Positions 35,345 to 42,877 of a stretch of 64,000 nt of DNA are shown piece after piece. The DNA comes from Butyrivibrio sp. X503 (GTDB lineage: Bacteria > Bacillota > Clostridia > Lachnospirales > Lachnospiraceae). Location of the stretch: assembly GCF_003625475.1 (NCBI RefSeq), contig NZ_RAIQ01000009.1, positions 62,001 through 126,000 on the forward strand, given 5' to 3'. Position 1 is the stretch's first letter; each line of letters opens with the position of its first letter. Under the pieces are notes generated by a model. The model did not search any database, was not told where the DNA came from, and worked only from the letters and a program-made list of their open reading frames with translations. A program made the position numbers and the translations under genes.

Positions 35345-36442
35345 ATGAAAATAAAGGCAATAGCTGCTTTTGTAATGTGTAGCATATTGATGACTGCATG
35401 CGGTAAAGATATTACAATACAGCAGAATGAAGAAATGGAAGCAGTTGGGGAAGCCTCGGTATCAGAGCCCGGTACTTCAGAGAAAGCAACTTCTATAGCA
35501 AAGACAGATTCCTTGGAAACTGAAACATCTGCAACTACCGAGATATCTGCCGAGGATATATATTATTCTTTCAATCCTCACGTTTGCCCGCCTATGATTC
35601 GCGATTCATACGGAGATGCATGGGACGCATTTTTTAACCTTTGTGATGCGGCAAGAGAGGGAAAGGATACATTTGAGTGCCCTGACGAAGCGACCTTTGA
35701 ATTTTGTATAGGTTGCCCGGTGGGAGACTTTTTTCCCGGTGTAGCACCTTTTATTGATAGTGACAAATGTAGTTTTTCGGATGGAGTGGGACATATCGTG
35801 TATACCGTTTCTCCGGAAGAAGTAGTAAAAAATGAACAGGCATTTGAGCAGGAAGTGGAAAGAATACTAAAAGAATGCGTAAGCAAAGATTATACTGATT
35901 TTGAGAAATGTCTTGCCCTTTATGAATACTTTGGAAGGGAATGTGAATATGATTATGAAGAAGCGGATTCTTTAGACACCGATATAGAAAATCTTGAACA
36001 AAGTGGATATTATTCCGGAATATACGGAGTGATCTTGAATAAAAAAGGTATCTGCGGTCAGATTGGTAGTGCATACAGCTATCTGTTGCTTCAGTGTGGA
36101 GTTGATGCCATTACATACAGTGGTTTGGACCATGGATGGTCATACGTCAAAATAAACGGTAAAGAATATCATATTGATCCCACATGGGTATTGGTTGATC
36201 ATGAAAACATTGACCTTACTTATTTTATGATGACAACACAGGAGCGAATAGAAGGCGTCGGCGATACGCTTTTCCCAGCCATGTATAGTTATGATTATTT
36301 TGTAGATAATGTTCAATTCAATGCAGATGATGAGACTTACAAACCTCTTCACGGTGGTATTTTTAAGTCAATGGACCGAGAAAAAAAGATTGTATACTAT
36401 GATGTGGAAGGTGAAACAAAAGAGTTTCATTACGATGCATAA
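35345..36442 (+). CDS. Lipoprotein with transglutaminase-like domain
   Basis: This 365-residue protein has a lipoprotein signal (basic start, hydrophobic core, MTAC with Cys19). An acidic Ser/Thr-rich linker follows to about residue 75. The C-terminal part has a transglutaminase-like triad: Cys in KGICGQIGSAYSYLL near residue 237, His in DHGWSYVKING and Asp in YHIDPTW. Such surface proteins can be proteases, peptide cross-linkers or cell-wall amidases. GGAAGGAGA precedes the ATG. It forms a single-gene unit with its own promoter and terminator. Base composition is more AT-rich than the glycan locus. Confidence 0.82.
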   Translation: MKIKAIAAFVMCSILMTACGKDITIQQNEEMEAVGEASVSEPGTSEKATSIAKTDSLETETSATTEISAEDIYYSFNPHVCPPMIRDSYGDAWDAFFNLCDAAREGKDTFECPDEATFEFCIGCPVGDFFPGVAPFIDSDKCSFSDGVGHIVYTVSPEEVVKNEQAFEQEVERILKECVSKDYTDFEKCLALYEYFGRECEYDYEEADSLDTDIENLEQSGYYSGIYGVILNKKGICGQIGSAYSYLLLQCGVDAITYSGLDHGWSYVKINGKEYHIDPTWVLVDHENIDLTYFMMTTQERIEGVGDTLFPAMYSYDYFVDNVQFNADDETYKPLHGGIFKSMDREKKIVYYDVEGETKEFHYDA

Positions 36443-36453
36443 GTTATAATGAT

Positions 36454-36488
36454 AAAGGCTTTGAGAGTTACGTCTCAAAGCCTTTTTA
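36454..36488 (+). terminator. Rho-independent terminator
   Basis: AAAGGCTTTGAGA at 36454-36466 pairs perfectly with TCTCAAAGCCTTT at 36473-36485, followed by TTTTT. It ends the lipoprotein transcript. Confidence 0.9.
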
Positions 36489-36513
36489 GTGTTATTGGAA
36501 TAATCTGAATATA

Positions 36514-36771
36514 TTATTTCGCTACAGCCCATGTAATGCCGTACATCTGCTCCATGAGCTTTCTGAGCTCGTCCTTCATCTTGTCACAGGCACTTGCTTC
36601 GTCAACAAAGTCAATCTCGCCGATGCGATCTTTTTTATCCTGGAAGAATACAGCCCAGCCGTTCTTGGTCTTATCAAGACAGATTCTGTTCTTGTGATGA
36701 CCGCCTACCTTGTATAATTTCGAAGGAACCAAATGCTCCTTTAAAAATCTTTTAAGCTCTTTTGTATTCAT
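36514..36771 (-). CDS. Small protein of unknown function
   Basis: This 85-residue protein starts MNTKELKRFLKEHLVPSKLY. An upstream in-frame start would add five residues, but GGGAGG lies 7 nt before the chosen ATG. It is charged, with an alpha-beta layout: an N-terminal helix, a KNRICLDKTKNGWAVFFQD strand pair, then a C-terminal helix (SACDKMKDELRKLMEQMYG). It has some likeness to small immunity-type proteins, but I do not recognise a family with certainty. A 7-bp inverted repeat, ATGTAGT/ACTACAT, lies upstream at 36803-36823 and could be an operator. Confidence 0.7.
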   Translation of the reverse strand: MNTKELKRFLKEHLVPSKLYKVGGHHKNRICLDKTKNGWAVFFQDKKDRIGEIDFVDEASACDKMKDELRKLMEQMYGITWAVAK

Positions 36772-36802
36772 AATTTGCCTCCCCACATATAAAAGAAATT
36801 CT

Positions 36803-36823
36803 ATGTAGTTTTTAATACTACAT
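36803..36823. promoter_or_regulatory. Inverted repeat upstream of the small minus-strand gene
   Basis: ATGTAGT at 36803-36809 and ACTACAT at 36817-36823 form a dyad 32 bp from the start codon of the 85-residue gene. It could bind a dimeric regulator. No T-run follows, so it is not a terminator. Confidence 0.4.
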
Positions 36824-36860
36824 GTAATATATCACATAACTATGTGAGGCGCAACACCTT

Positions 36861-38756
36861 TTAGTTAGCTTTGCCGGTATCGGAATTTGAGGCACTATCT
36901 GCACCGAAATCCGGAGCTTCGCCGGGAGCAGGACCGGGACCGGGGCCGAAACCAAAGCCAAATCCACCCTCATGATTTGTCGCGTTTATCTCGGAAGCCT
37001 CAAGAGTTCCTTCTGCTTCTTCGCATGTGAAAGTATATGTCTCACCGGAAACAAGATCGGGAGAAGAATAAATTATACTGTCGGCGTCTTTTATGAGAGC
37101 AAACTGCGATACAAGTTTTCCGCTGCCATCAAGCAGGGTTACGATGCTTCCTTTGCTGACAGGCTCATCGAATACGTATGTAAGAGATTGCTGCGTTGAG
37201 GATTCATGCGGAACCTCAAGCATTCCCGACATGCCGATAGCGGTTATTGTTCCTTTGTTTATTACAAAGATACCGCCATCTTCGGTGCCTACGTCTATTG
37301 AGCCGTTGCCGGGATTAGAAGGACCGTCAACGTAGATTTCTCCGCCTGTTATAACTAGGTCTTTGTTGGAATCAATACCATCGCCCTCGGAATTAACGTA
37401 GGTCTTTCCGCCGCTGATAGTTATGCAGGGCTCGCCTCGTTTGTCCGATGCATTGATACCGTCATCTGTTGAGATGACGCTCACTTCGCCTCCGGAGATA
37501 TTTATTATTGTGGACTCAATGCCTTCACAGCAGTCTGTAATGTTAAGCTTTCCGCCTTTTACGGAAAGCAGATCATCGGCATGTACCGCGTCGTCGCTGG
37601 ATGCGATCTCAATTGTTCCGCCGTTTATTTCAACAGTTCCGTCTGAATGAATGCCGTCATCGGCGCTGTCTATAGTTAGGACGCCATCGTTCATGATAAG
37701 AGAATTCTCTGCCTTGATGGCCTTCCTACTGACTTTGTCAGTTTTCTTGCTTTTATCCTTGTTCTCGGTTTCAGTGGAATTCTCGGAGTTTGCATCTGCA
37801 GGCGGAGGGCCCGGTTGAAAGCCTGACATTTCAAATGCAGCATCTGAAGGTGGAGCGGGCATATCGCCCGTACCATCAAATGTGGGCATAGTTTCTGTCT
37901 TTTTTTCAATAGAGGCGGAGCCTTGTCCTGTGGTGATATTGAAGGTTCCACCATTTACTATGAGATTACCGTCGGCCTGAATACCATCTCCGACAGAGGC
38001 CAGATCAAAATGCCCCGATTCAACAATGATATCGCTTGATGCTTTGATACCGTTATTTGTGGTTGTAAGACTAAAAGTCGAATCTTCAAGGGTGATGGAT
38101 CCTTTTGAGTGAATACCGTCTCTGAGATATCCGAATACATTAAGCGTTCCGCCGCCGCTGATGGCCAGATCGCATTCCGTTACAATAACACCCTTACCTG
38201 TCACAGGTACGTCTTCGGTTTCGGATGATCCGGTCGATGCGTCATCGGAAGTGCTTTCAGGAGAATGCGTGGCGGCCTCCAGTGCGCTTTCGTAGTACTG
38301 AATCTCCGCACAGGTAAGACTGTTTACGCTTGATTCCGGAACATATATCGTTACGTTGTCGGCAGCCTCTGCGTAAATAGGTGCCATGTTCAAACATCTT
38401 ACATCCACGCCGTTTAGGATCAGCGTCACATCTTCGTTGTTGGTAAAAACTCGTATCTGGCCATCTTCGTAGAAGCCTTCGATGCAGTAATTACCGCCTT
38501 CTGTGATCATTACAACGTTACTTACCATAGAAACGTATTTCTTGTCGAATTTAACTTTTTTACCGTCAAGAGTGATCGTCGAAGTTATTTCTAAAGGGAT
38601 TAGTGAGTGATCTACTGAAGTGATGTCTGAAGAGAGGGTCTTTTTGGATGAAGAAGTAAAGATATTTTTGCAGGAAAAAAAGCCCGCGACAAAAGCCGCT
38701 ATTACGATAATAACAACAATTGTTCTTTTGATAATGAATTTGGTTTTGGGGGTCAT
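36861..38756 (-). CDS. Cthe_2159-type carbohydrate-binding beta-helix protein
   Basis: The 631-residue protein has an N-terminal membrane anchor (residues about 10-30, ending FFSCKN). A long repeat region follows with many copies of an ISGG-x-D-DGI-x-S/A-x rung pattern (DGIHSKGS, NGIKASSD, DGIQADGN, DGIHSDGT, DAVHADDL, DGINASDK, DGIDSNKD). Such rungs build a right-handed parallel beta-helix, as in Cthe_2159, which binds acidic plant polysaccharides. A Ser/Thr/Glu-rich linker lies near 165-190, a Pro/Gly/Asp insert near 280-345, and the C-terminus is Gly/Pro-rich. It is probably displayed on the surface. A TATAAT lies about 50 nt upstream. Confidence 0.85.
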   Translation of the reverse strand: MTPKTKFIIKRTIVVIIVIAAFVAGFFSCKNIFTSSSKKTLSSDITSVDHSLIPLEITSTITLDGKKVKFDKKYVSMVSNVVMITEGGNYCIEGFYEDGQIRVFTNNEDVTLILNGVDVRCLNMAPIYAEAADNVTIYVPESSVNSLTCAEIQYYESALEAATHSPESTSDDASTGSSETEDVPVTGKGVIVTECDLAISGGGTLNVFGYLRDGIHSKGSITLEDSTFSLTTTNNGIKASSDIIVESGHFDLASVGDGIQADGNLIVNGGTFNITTGQGSASIEKKTETMPTFDGTGDMPAPPSDAAFEMSGFQPGPPPADANSENSTETENKDKSKKTDKVSRKAIKAENSLIMNDGVLTIDSADDGIHSDGTVEINGGTIEIASSDDAVHADDLLSVKGGKLNITDCCEGIESTIINISGGEVSVISTDDGINASDKRGEPCITISGGKTYVNSEGDGIDSNKDLVITGGEIYVDGPSNPGNGSIDVGTEDGGIFVINKGTITAIGMSGMLEVPHESSTQQSLTYVFDEPVSKGSIVTLLDGSGKLVSQFALIKDADSIIYSSPDLVSGETYTFTCEEAEGTLEASEINATNHEGGFGFGFGPGPGPAPGEAPDFGADSASNSDTGKAN

Positions 38757-38852
38757 TTGGTTCCGCCTTTATCATATGCGATTGTTTTAAAGTTCTTAAT
38801 CAATATTATAACTCATATTGCGGAAATTAATAATTATTTTATAATTAAAGAC

Positions 38853-38881
38853 TTGATTTCTTGTTCTATTTGTTCTATAAC
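38853..38881 (+). promoter_or_regulatory. Sigma-A promoter of hsp20
   Basis: TTGATT at 38853-38858, a 17-bp spacer and TATAAC at 38876-38881. Predicted start is near 38888, just before the CIRCE element. It is divergent from the minus-strand beta-helix gene. Confidence 0.65.
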
Positions 38882-38897
38882 ATACTTGAAAAGAAAA

Positions 38898-38924
38898 TTA
38901 GCAGCCGAGAGGTGAGAGTGCTAA
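38898..38924 (+). promoter_or_regulatory. CIRCE operator (HrcA binding site), one arm degenerate
   Basis: TTAGCAGCC-N9-GAGTGCTAA: the right arm matches the CIRCE consensus at 9 of 9 bases and the left arm at 7 of 9. It lies in the 5' leader of the hsp20 gene, where HrcA repression is expected. Confidence 0.82.
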
Positions 38925-38993
38925 CACAAAATCACCGATCGATTGCCACAAAACACTACAACAAAAAATTTATATAAAAAGGAGTGATGACTT

Positions 38994-39458
38994 ATGTTGA
39001 TGCCTATGTTATGGAGTAACAATAACTTATTTGATGAGATGGATGATTTCTTTAACAACAGATTCTTCGGTGACCTGTGCGATACAGGACTTATCGAGAG
39101 GAACTTCGAACCGGCATCGGGTCTTATGAAGACCGACGTCATCGAGAAAGAGAACGGCTATCAGCTTGAGGCTGAGTTGCCCGGATTCAACAAAGAAGAT
39201 ATCAACATCGATCTCAAGAATGAAGTCCTTACGATCAGCGCTTCTCACAACGAAAACAAGGACGAGAAGGATGAGAACGGTAAGTACATCCGCCGCGAGA
39301 GAAGAAGCTCATCTTACCAGAGATCCTTCCGCACACCAGGTCTTAAGCCTGAAGACATCATAGCTCAGTACAAGAACGGTGTCCTTACGGTAAGCATTCC
39401 CAAGAAGGAAGCAATCCCCGAGAAGGAAGAAGCTGTGAAGATCGAAGTTAAAGACTGA
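38994..39458 (+). CDS. Small heat-shock protein, Hsp20/alpha-crystallin family
   Basis: The 154-residue chaperone has the start MLMPMLWSNNNLFDEMDDFF, then an alpha-crystallin domain from about residue 45 (TDVIEKENGYQLEAELPGF) through the AQYKNGVLTVSIPK motif. An acidic-basic tail follows. It holds unfolded proteins in a refoldable state. AAGGAG lies 9 nt before the ATG. Its own promoter, CIRCE element and terminator mark a single-gene heat-shock unit. Confidence 0.93.
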   Translation: MLMPMLWSNNNLFDEMDDFFNNRFFGDLCDTGLIERNFEPASGLMKTDVIEKENGYQLEAELPGFNKEDINIDLKNEVLTISASHNENKDEKDENGKYIRRERRSSSYQRSFRTPGLKPEDIIAQYKNGVLTVSIPKKEAIPEKEEAVKIEVKD

Positions 39459-39496
39459 CGTGACAGACCGGAAGTTAAGAATTGAATAGGAGAGTA

Positions 39497-39528
39497 AAGG
39501 GTCGGTAGCAACCGACCCTTTTTTTTAA
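39497..39528 (+). terminator. Rho-independent terminator of hsp20
   Basis: AAGGGTCGGT at 39497-39506 pairs with ACCGACCCTT at 39511-39520, with a 4-nt loop and eight T. Confidence 0.92.
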
Positions 39529-39562
39529 TGCCTCAATGATATAAAATGCTAATATGAATTAA

Positions 39563-39620
39563 AAATACATCTATATAAATATGCATATATAAAATACGAA
39601 TATATTAAATACGCATATAT
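39563..39620. repeat. Four imperfect tandem repeats of about 14-15 bp
   Basis: Units close to AAATAYGCATATAT begin at 39563, 39577, 39592 and 39607. A fifth weaker unit may begin at 39544. They lie immediately before the HicB-like gene. The regular spacing, a little over one helical turn, resembles an array of operator or iteron sites. Confidence 0.65.
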
Positions 39621-39639
39621 CATGCGGAAACGGAGCACC

Positions 39640-39840
39640 ATGGAAAAAGAATTCGAATACGAAGGCTACAAAGGAACCGTCAACTACGACAAAAACTGTG
39701 ATTACTATACCGGTGAAGTCGTGATCGACGGGCGCATATACACCTACGAGGGGGATACTCTTGAGGAGCTGCGTGAAGATTTTGAGGACATAATTGATTC
39801 TATGATCGCATTTGAGGAAATGGACGATGGAGATACTTGA
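39640..39840 (+). CDS. HicB-like small protein (solitary)
   Basis: The protein has 66 residues from the ATG at 39640 (GGAG 4 nt upstream); an earlier in-frame ATG at 39622 has no ribosome site. It has FEYEGYKGTVNYDKNCDYYTGEVV and YEGDTLEELREDFEDIIDSM, the partial RNase H-like HicB pattern. It lacks the C-terminal DNA-binding segment of full HicB antitoxins and no HicA toxin gene is adjacent. The last 14 nt overlap the MscS gene. It may be an orphan antitoxin-like protein with another role. Confidence 0.7.
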   Translation: MEKEFEYEGYKGTVNYDKNCDYYTGEVVIDGRIYTYEGDTLEELREDFEDIIDSMIAFEEMDDGDT

Positions 39841-40609
39841 ATACTTTCTTAAATATGCACTTCCGTTAATTCTGGCATATTTCGTAAATCTTTTGATCAA
39901 CAAATATATCAGCAAGGAAAGACTTCGCGGCAAGATCCACCTTGTCTTTTTACGAGGCATATTGATCGCTGCGATCTGGGGATTGGCATTTTTTACGGTT
40001 GCAGGCTATATTCCCGTATTTAAAAATGCGTGGAAGACATTTGCGGGATCATCCGCACTTATTGCAGCTATCTTCGGTCTTGCTGCTCAGTCGACATTAT
40101 CCAATGTGTTTGCGGGTATAGCGATCTCCGCGGCGAAATCAAGACCTTTTGATATCGGCGACAGAATAAAGATTGATAACATTGATCCTGGCTATGTCGA
40201 GAACATCACGCTTAGGCATACCGTTATCAAGACTTATCAGAATGAGATAATCTATGTGCCCAACTCAACAGTCGGTTCGGCGACTATTATCAACTACACT
40301 CAGGAACAGTCTTTTTCTTTTCCTATTGTGGTTTCGGTGGCTTACGGCACGGACATGCAAAAGGCGATGGACATAATAGCGGACGTTGTGGAGTCACATC
40401 CGACACATCACGGATTAAGACCTACGGTACTTTGCAAGAGCTGCGATGACAGCGGAGTAACGCTCCGTGTGCTTGTGGAGACAAGAGATTTCAAGGACAA
40501 TCCGAAGGCTTGCTCGGACTGTCTTGTTGAGATAATGAAGCGATTTGCACAGGAAGGAATCGAGATTCCTTACAACAAGCTTGTTCTCATCAATTCGGAA
40601 GAAAAATAA
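39827..40609 (+). CDS. Mechanosensitive ion channel, MscS family
   Basis: The protein has 260 residues from the ATG at 39827. Two or three N-terminal membrane helices come first. The pore helix and beta domain follow: FAGSSALIAAIFGLAAQSTLSNVFAG, SRPFDIGDRIKI, and NEIIYVPNSTVGSATIINYT. MscS channels open under membrane tension and protect cells from osmotic downshock. The start overlaps the HicB-like gene by 14 nt, so the two are co-translated. It is shorter than E. coli MscS (286), as usual for Firmicutes. Confidence 0.9.
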   Translation: MEILEYFLKYALPLILAYFVNLLINKYISKERLRGKIHLVFLRGILIAAIWGLAFFTVAGYIPVFKNAWKTFAGSSALIAAIFGLAAQSTLSNVFAGIAISAAKSRPFDIGDRIKIDNIDPGYVENITLRHTVIKTYQNEIIYVPNSTVGSATIINYTQEQSFSFPIVVSVAYGTDMQKAMDIIADVVESHPTHHGLRPTVLCKSCDDSGVTLRVLVETRDFKDNPKACSDCLVEIMKRFAQEGIEIPYNKLVLINSEEK

Positions 40610-40678
40610 GCGTGTGGCAAAGAGTCTTTTTCACAGGGAAAAGATATTGCGAATGCGCATGAATAAATTGGAGAAGGT

Positions 40679-41290
40679 ATGGGAAAGTTATATTTCAGGT
40701 ACGGAGCAATGGGAAGCTCCAAGACAGCAAATGCACTGATGGTGCGCTACAACTACATCGAGAAGGGTCAAAAGTGTATTCTTTTAAAGCCCAAGACCGA
40801 TGACAGAGACGGCGAAAAAGTCGTTAAATCCAGAATGGGACTCAGTGCAGAGGCGACATTTGTTGAGGATTTCATTGAAGAAGTAAAAAATGAGTGGTTT
40901 ACCAAAAAGTCCGAAGGTTGGAAACAGCTTGACTGCGTGATCGTCGACGAGGCGCAGTTTCTTACGGAGGAGCAGGTTGATATTTTGGCGCAGGTCGTTG
41001 ATAAGTACGATCTTCCCGTTATCTGTTACGGACTGCGTACAGATTTTACGAGCCATCTTTTCCCCGGATCAAAAAGACTTATGGAGATCGCCAACTATAT
41101 AGAAGAAGTTCCGACCGTCTGCTGGTGCGGACGACGTGCGCATTTTAACGCCAGGGTGGCCGATGGAAAGATCGTTCGTACGGGCGAGCAGGTTATGATG
41201 GGCGGAAACGAATCTTACGTATCGCTTTGCAGACGTCACTTCTTAAGCGGCGAAGTTTACGGAGAAAGAGAACGCGCCGTGAATCCCTGA
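40679..41290 (+). CDS. tdk: Thymidine kinase (type II)
   Basis: The 203-residue enzyme phosphorylates thymidine with ATP for nucleotide salvage. It has a P-loop variant GAMGSSKTANAL near residue 10, the VIVDEAQFL Walker B and lid, a YGLRTDFTSHLFPGSKRL substrate loop, and zinc Cys residues in CWCGRRAHFNAR and the late CRRHF. The P-loop has Ser in place of the more usual GK-type spacing (GxMxSxKT is kept). TTGGAGAAGGT precedes the ATG. Confidence 0.92.
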   Translation: MGKLYFRYGAMGSSKTANALMVRYNYIEKGQKCILLKPKTDDRDGEKVVKSRMGLSAEATFVEDFIEEVKNEWFTKKSEGWKQLDCVIVDEAQFLTEEQVDILAQVVDKYDLPVICYGLRTDFTSHLFPGSKRLMEIANYIEEVPTVCWCGRRAHFNARVADGKIVRTGEQVMMGGNESYVSLCRRHFLSGEVYGERERAVNP

Positions 41291-41300
41291 TGGAAATATC

Positions 41301-41329
41301 TTTACTTTTTATGTTAGAAATGATAATAT
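41301..41329 (+). promoter_or_regulatory. Sigma-A promoter of the Ser-rich lipoprotein and radical SAM pair
   Basis: TTTACT at 41301-41306, a 17-bp spacer and TAATAT at 41324-41329. An ATGTTA/TAACAT inverted repeat (41311-41316 and 41335-41340) spans the -10 region and may be an operator. Confidence 0.6.
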
Positions 41330-41357
41330 ATTTTTAACATAAAAGGGAGGATTTCTT

Positions 41358-41654
41358 ATGAAGAAAAGGACAAAAAAAGTAGTAATTGCTACTTCGGCAA
41401 GTATAGCAAGTATGATACTTAGCACGGCTTGTGGATATGGGCCTCCGGCAGGTTATCCCGTGGAGCAGGGGGACTTTGATACAAGCAGTAGTTACGAGAG
41501 TTCATATGAGAGCTCATATGAAAGTTCAAATATCGATGAGACAAGCGAAGACGCCTCTGATTTTGCAGAGTCTTTGGATGATGCGGAAATAGAGAGAATT
41601 GAAGATATTGAGCTCACTCCAACAGTATATGGACCTCCCGTATCAGATAAATAA
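41358..41654 (+). CDS. Small Ser-rich lipoprotein with two YGPP motifs, next to radical SAM protein
   Basis: This 98-residue protein has a lipoprotein signal with Cys25 (LSTAC). The mature part starts CGYGPPAGYP, followed by three tandem SYES-type repeats and an acidic stretch, and ends VYGPPVSDK. The repeat is clear in DNA as 12-nt units at 41490-41525. GGGAGG precedes the ATG. The radical SAM/SPASM gene starts 27 nt after the stop. This resembles the rSAM-associated lipoprotein pairs known from Bacteroidetes (TIGR04133/TIGR04134 type), where the lipoprotein is the presumed target of modification. The actual modification is unknown. Confidence 0.78.
   Translation: MKKRTKKVVIATSASIASMILSTACGYGPPAGYPVEQGDFDTSSSYESSYESSYESSNIDETSEDASDFAESLDDAEIERIEDIELTPTVYGPPVSDK
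41490..41525 (+). repeat. Three 12-nt tandem repeats coding SYES-type units
   Basis: Units AGTTACGAGAGT, TCATATGAGAGC and TCATATGAAAGT lie in frame in the lipoprotein gene, giving a Ser-Tyr-Glu-Ser low-complexity stalk. Confidence 0.8.
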
Positions 41655-41681
41655 TCAACTTACAGTGCTAAGGAAATGACC

Positions 41682-42764
41682 ATGAATAAAAACAAGATGA
41701 AGATATCCCATCTTGAGATTCAGCACGATGTTCGAGAGAAGTTTTTTGAAAAACCGCTTCTTAGGCAGCTTTTCTTTGAGCTTACGCTTAATTGCAACGA
41801 GCATTGCTGGCATTGCGGATCCAGGTGCGGTGAAGTGCAGGCCAATGAAATGAATCCGCAAGAATGGAAAGATATCTTAGATCAGATAAAAGATGATTTT
41901 AAAGGCTCTCTTCCTCAGATCAATGTTACAGGCGGAGAGCCTCTTTTATATTCCGGGTTTGAAGAAGTGATGAGCTATGCTCATTCGCTTGGCTTTAGAT
42001 GGGGAATGACTTCCAATGCAATTGTTATAACACCTGAAGTAGCACAGATGCTGAAAAGATGCGGAATGAATACCATCTCTGTCAGCATTGACGGACTTCC
42101 GAATTCACATGACAAGATAAGAGGGCTTCCCGGTGCGTATGAAAGAGCGATGGCAGGCATCCAAAATCTCATTGATCTGGAGTGCTTTGACCAAATTATG
42201 GTAACAACCGTCGTTAATCACCGGACCATAAGCGAGCTGGATGAACTCTACGAGATAATGTGCGGCATAGATATAGATACATGGCGCATAATGGGAATCG
42301 AGCCTATCGGAAGAGCGCTTGATCATCCGGAGCTTCTTTTAACCGATGAAGACCAGCGCAGCCTTATGGAATTCATCCGTGACAAAAGAGCTGACAACAT
42401 GCCCGTCGAATACGGCTGCTGCCATTATTTGGGCTTGGACTATGAAAGAGAAGTTCGCGACTCGTATTTCTTTTGCATGGCGGGAGTCACGGTTGCAAGC
42501 ATCACGGTAACGGGCGATGTTTACGGCTGTCTTGATATCGACAGGACTCAGCCCGGTGTGATTCAGGGCAATATCCATGAAAGACGATTCTCGGATATTT
42601 GGAAAAATGAGTTCAAAGGCTTTAGGTATGACAGATCCGTGGATAACGAGAAATGTTCAAACTGCGCAAGCCGCAAATATTGCATGGGCGGAGCGTTCCA
42701 CACCTGGGATTATGCAAACAAAACCCAGCGCCTGTGCCTGATTGATGCGCTGACAAAGAATTGA
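41682..42764 (+). CDS. Radical SAM/SPASM protein, predicted modifier of the adjacent lipoprotein
   Basis: The protein has 360 residues from the ATG at 41682 (AGGAA 6 nt upstream); an ATG at 41676 overlaps the ribosome site. It has the CX3CX2C iron-sulfur motif at Cys38, Cys42 and Cys45, then VTGGEPLL, the SAM site. A long middle has YGCCHYLG and SYFFCMAGV, and a SPASM-like Cys cluster ends in KCSNCASRKYC. The block around EVRDSYFFC is close to the TIGR04133-type radical SAM proteins that pair with lipoproteins. It likely makes a radical-based change on a peptide. Substrate assignment to the neighbour is inference. Confidence 0.85.
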   Translation: MNKNKMKISHLEIQHDVREKFFEKPLLRQLFFELTLNCNEHCWHCGSRCGEVQANEMNPQEWKDILDQIKDDFKGSLPQINVTGGEPLLYSGFEEVMSYAHSLGFRWGMTSNAIVITPEVAQMLKRCGMNTISVSIDGLPNSHDKIRGLPGAYERAMAGIQNLIDLECFDQIMVTTVVNHRTISELDELYEIMCGIDIDTWRIMGIEPIGRALDHPELLLTDEDQRSLMEFIRDKRADNMPVEYGCCHYLGLDYEREVRDSYFFCMAGVTVASITVTGDVYGCLDIDRTQPGVIQGNIHERRFSDIWKNEFKGFRYDRSVDNEKCSNCASRKYCMGGAFHTWDYANKTQRLCLIDALTKN

Positions 42765-42821
42765 ACAGATGCAGAATTGTAGTGGAATTATCTGAATTTC
42801 TGCGAGGATTGCATAAAATAA

Positions 42822-42877
42822 GGGCGATCGCGCCGAATGATCTTACATATCACATTCGGGCGACGCCCATTTTTTTA
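42822..42877. terminator. Bidirectional terminator between convergent genes
   Basis: GGGCGATCGCGCCGAATG on the left pairs with CATTCGGGCGACGCCC on the right, followed by ATTTTTTT on +. On the minus strand the stem is followed by TTATTTTAT. It ends the radical SAM transcript and the convergent EF-hand-like gene. Confidence 0.85.

Noticed and set aside
39563-39620. CRISPR array
   Set aside because: The repeats are only 14-15 bp and directly tandem without spacers, and no cas genes are near.
40679-41290. Thymidine kinase as inactive because of its unusual P-loop
   Set aside because: The GxMxSxKT core, DEAQF and zinc Cys residues are all kept, so it is probably active.
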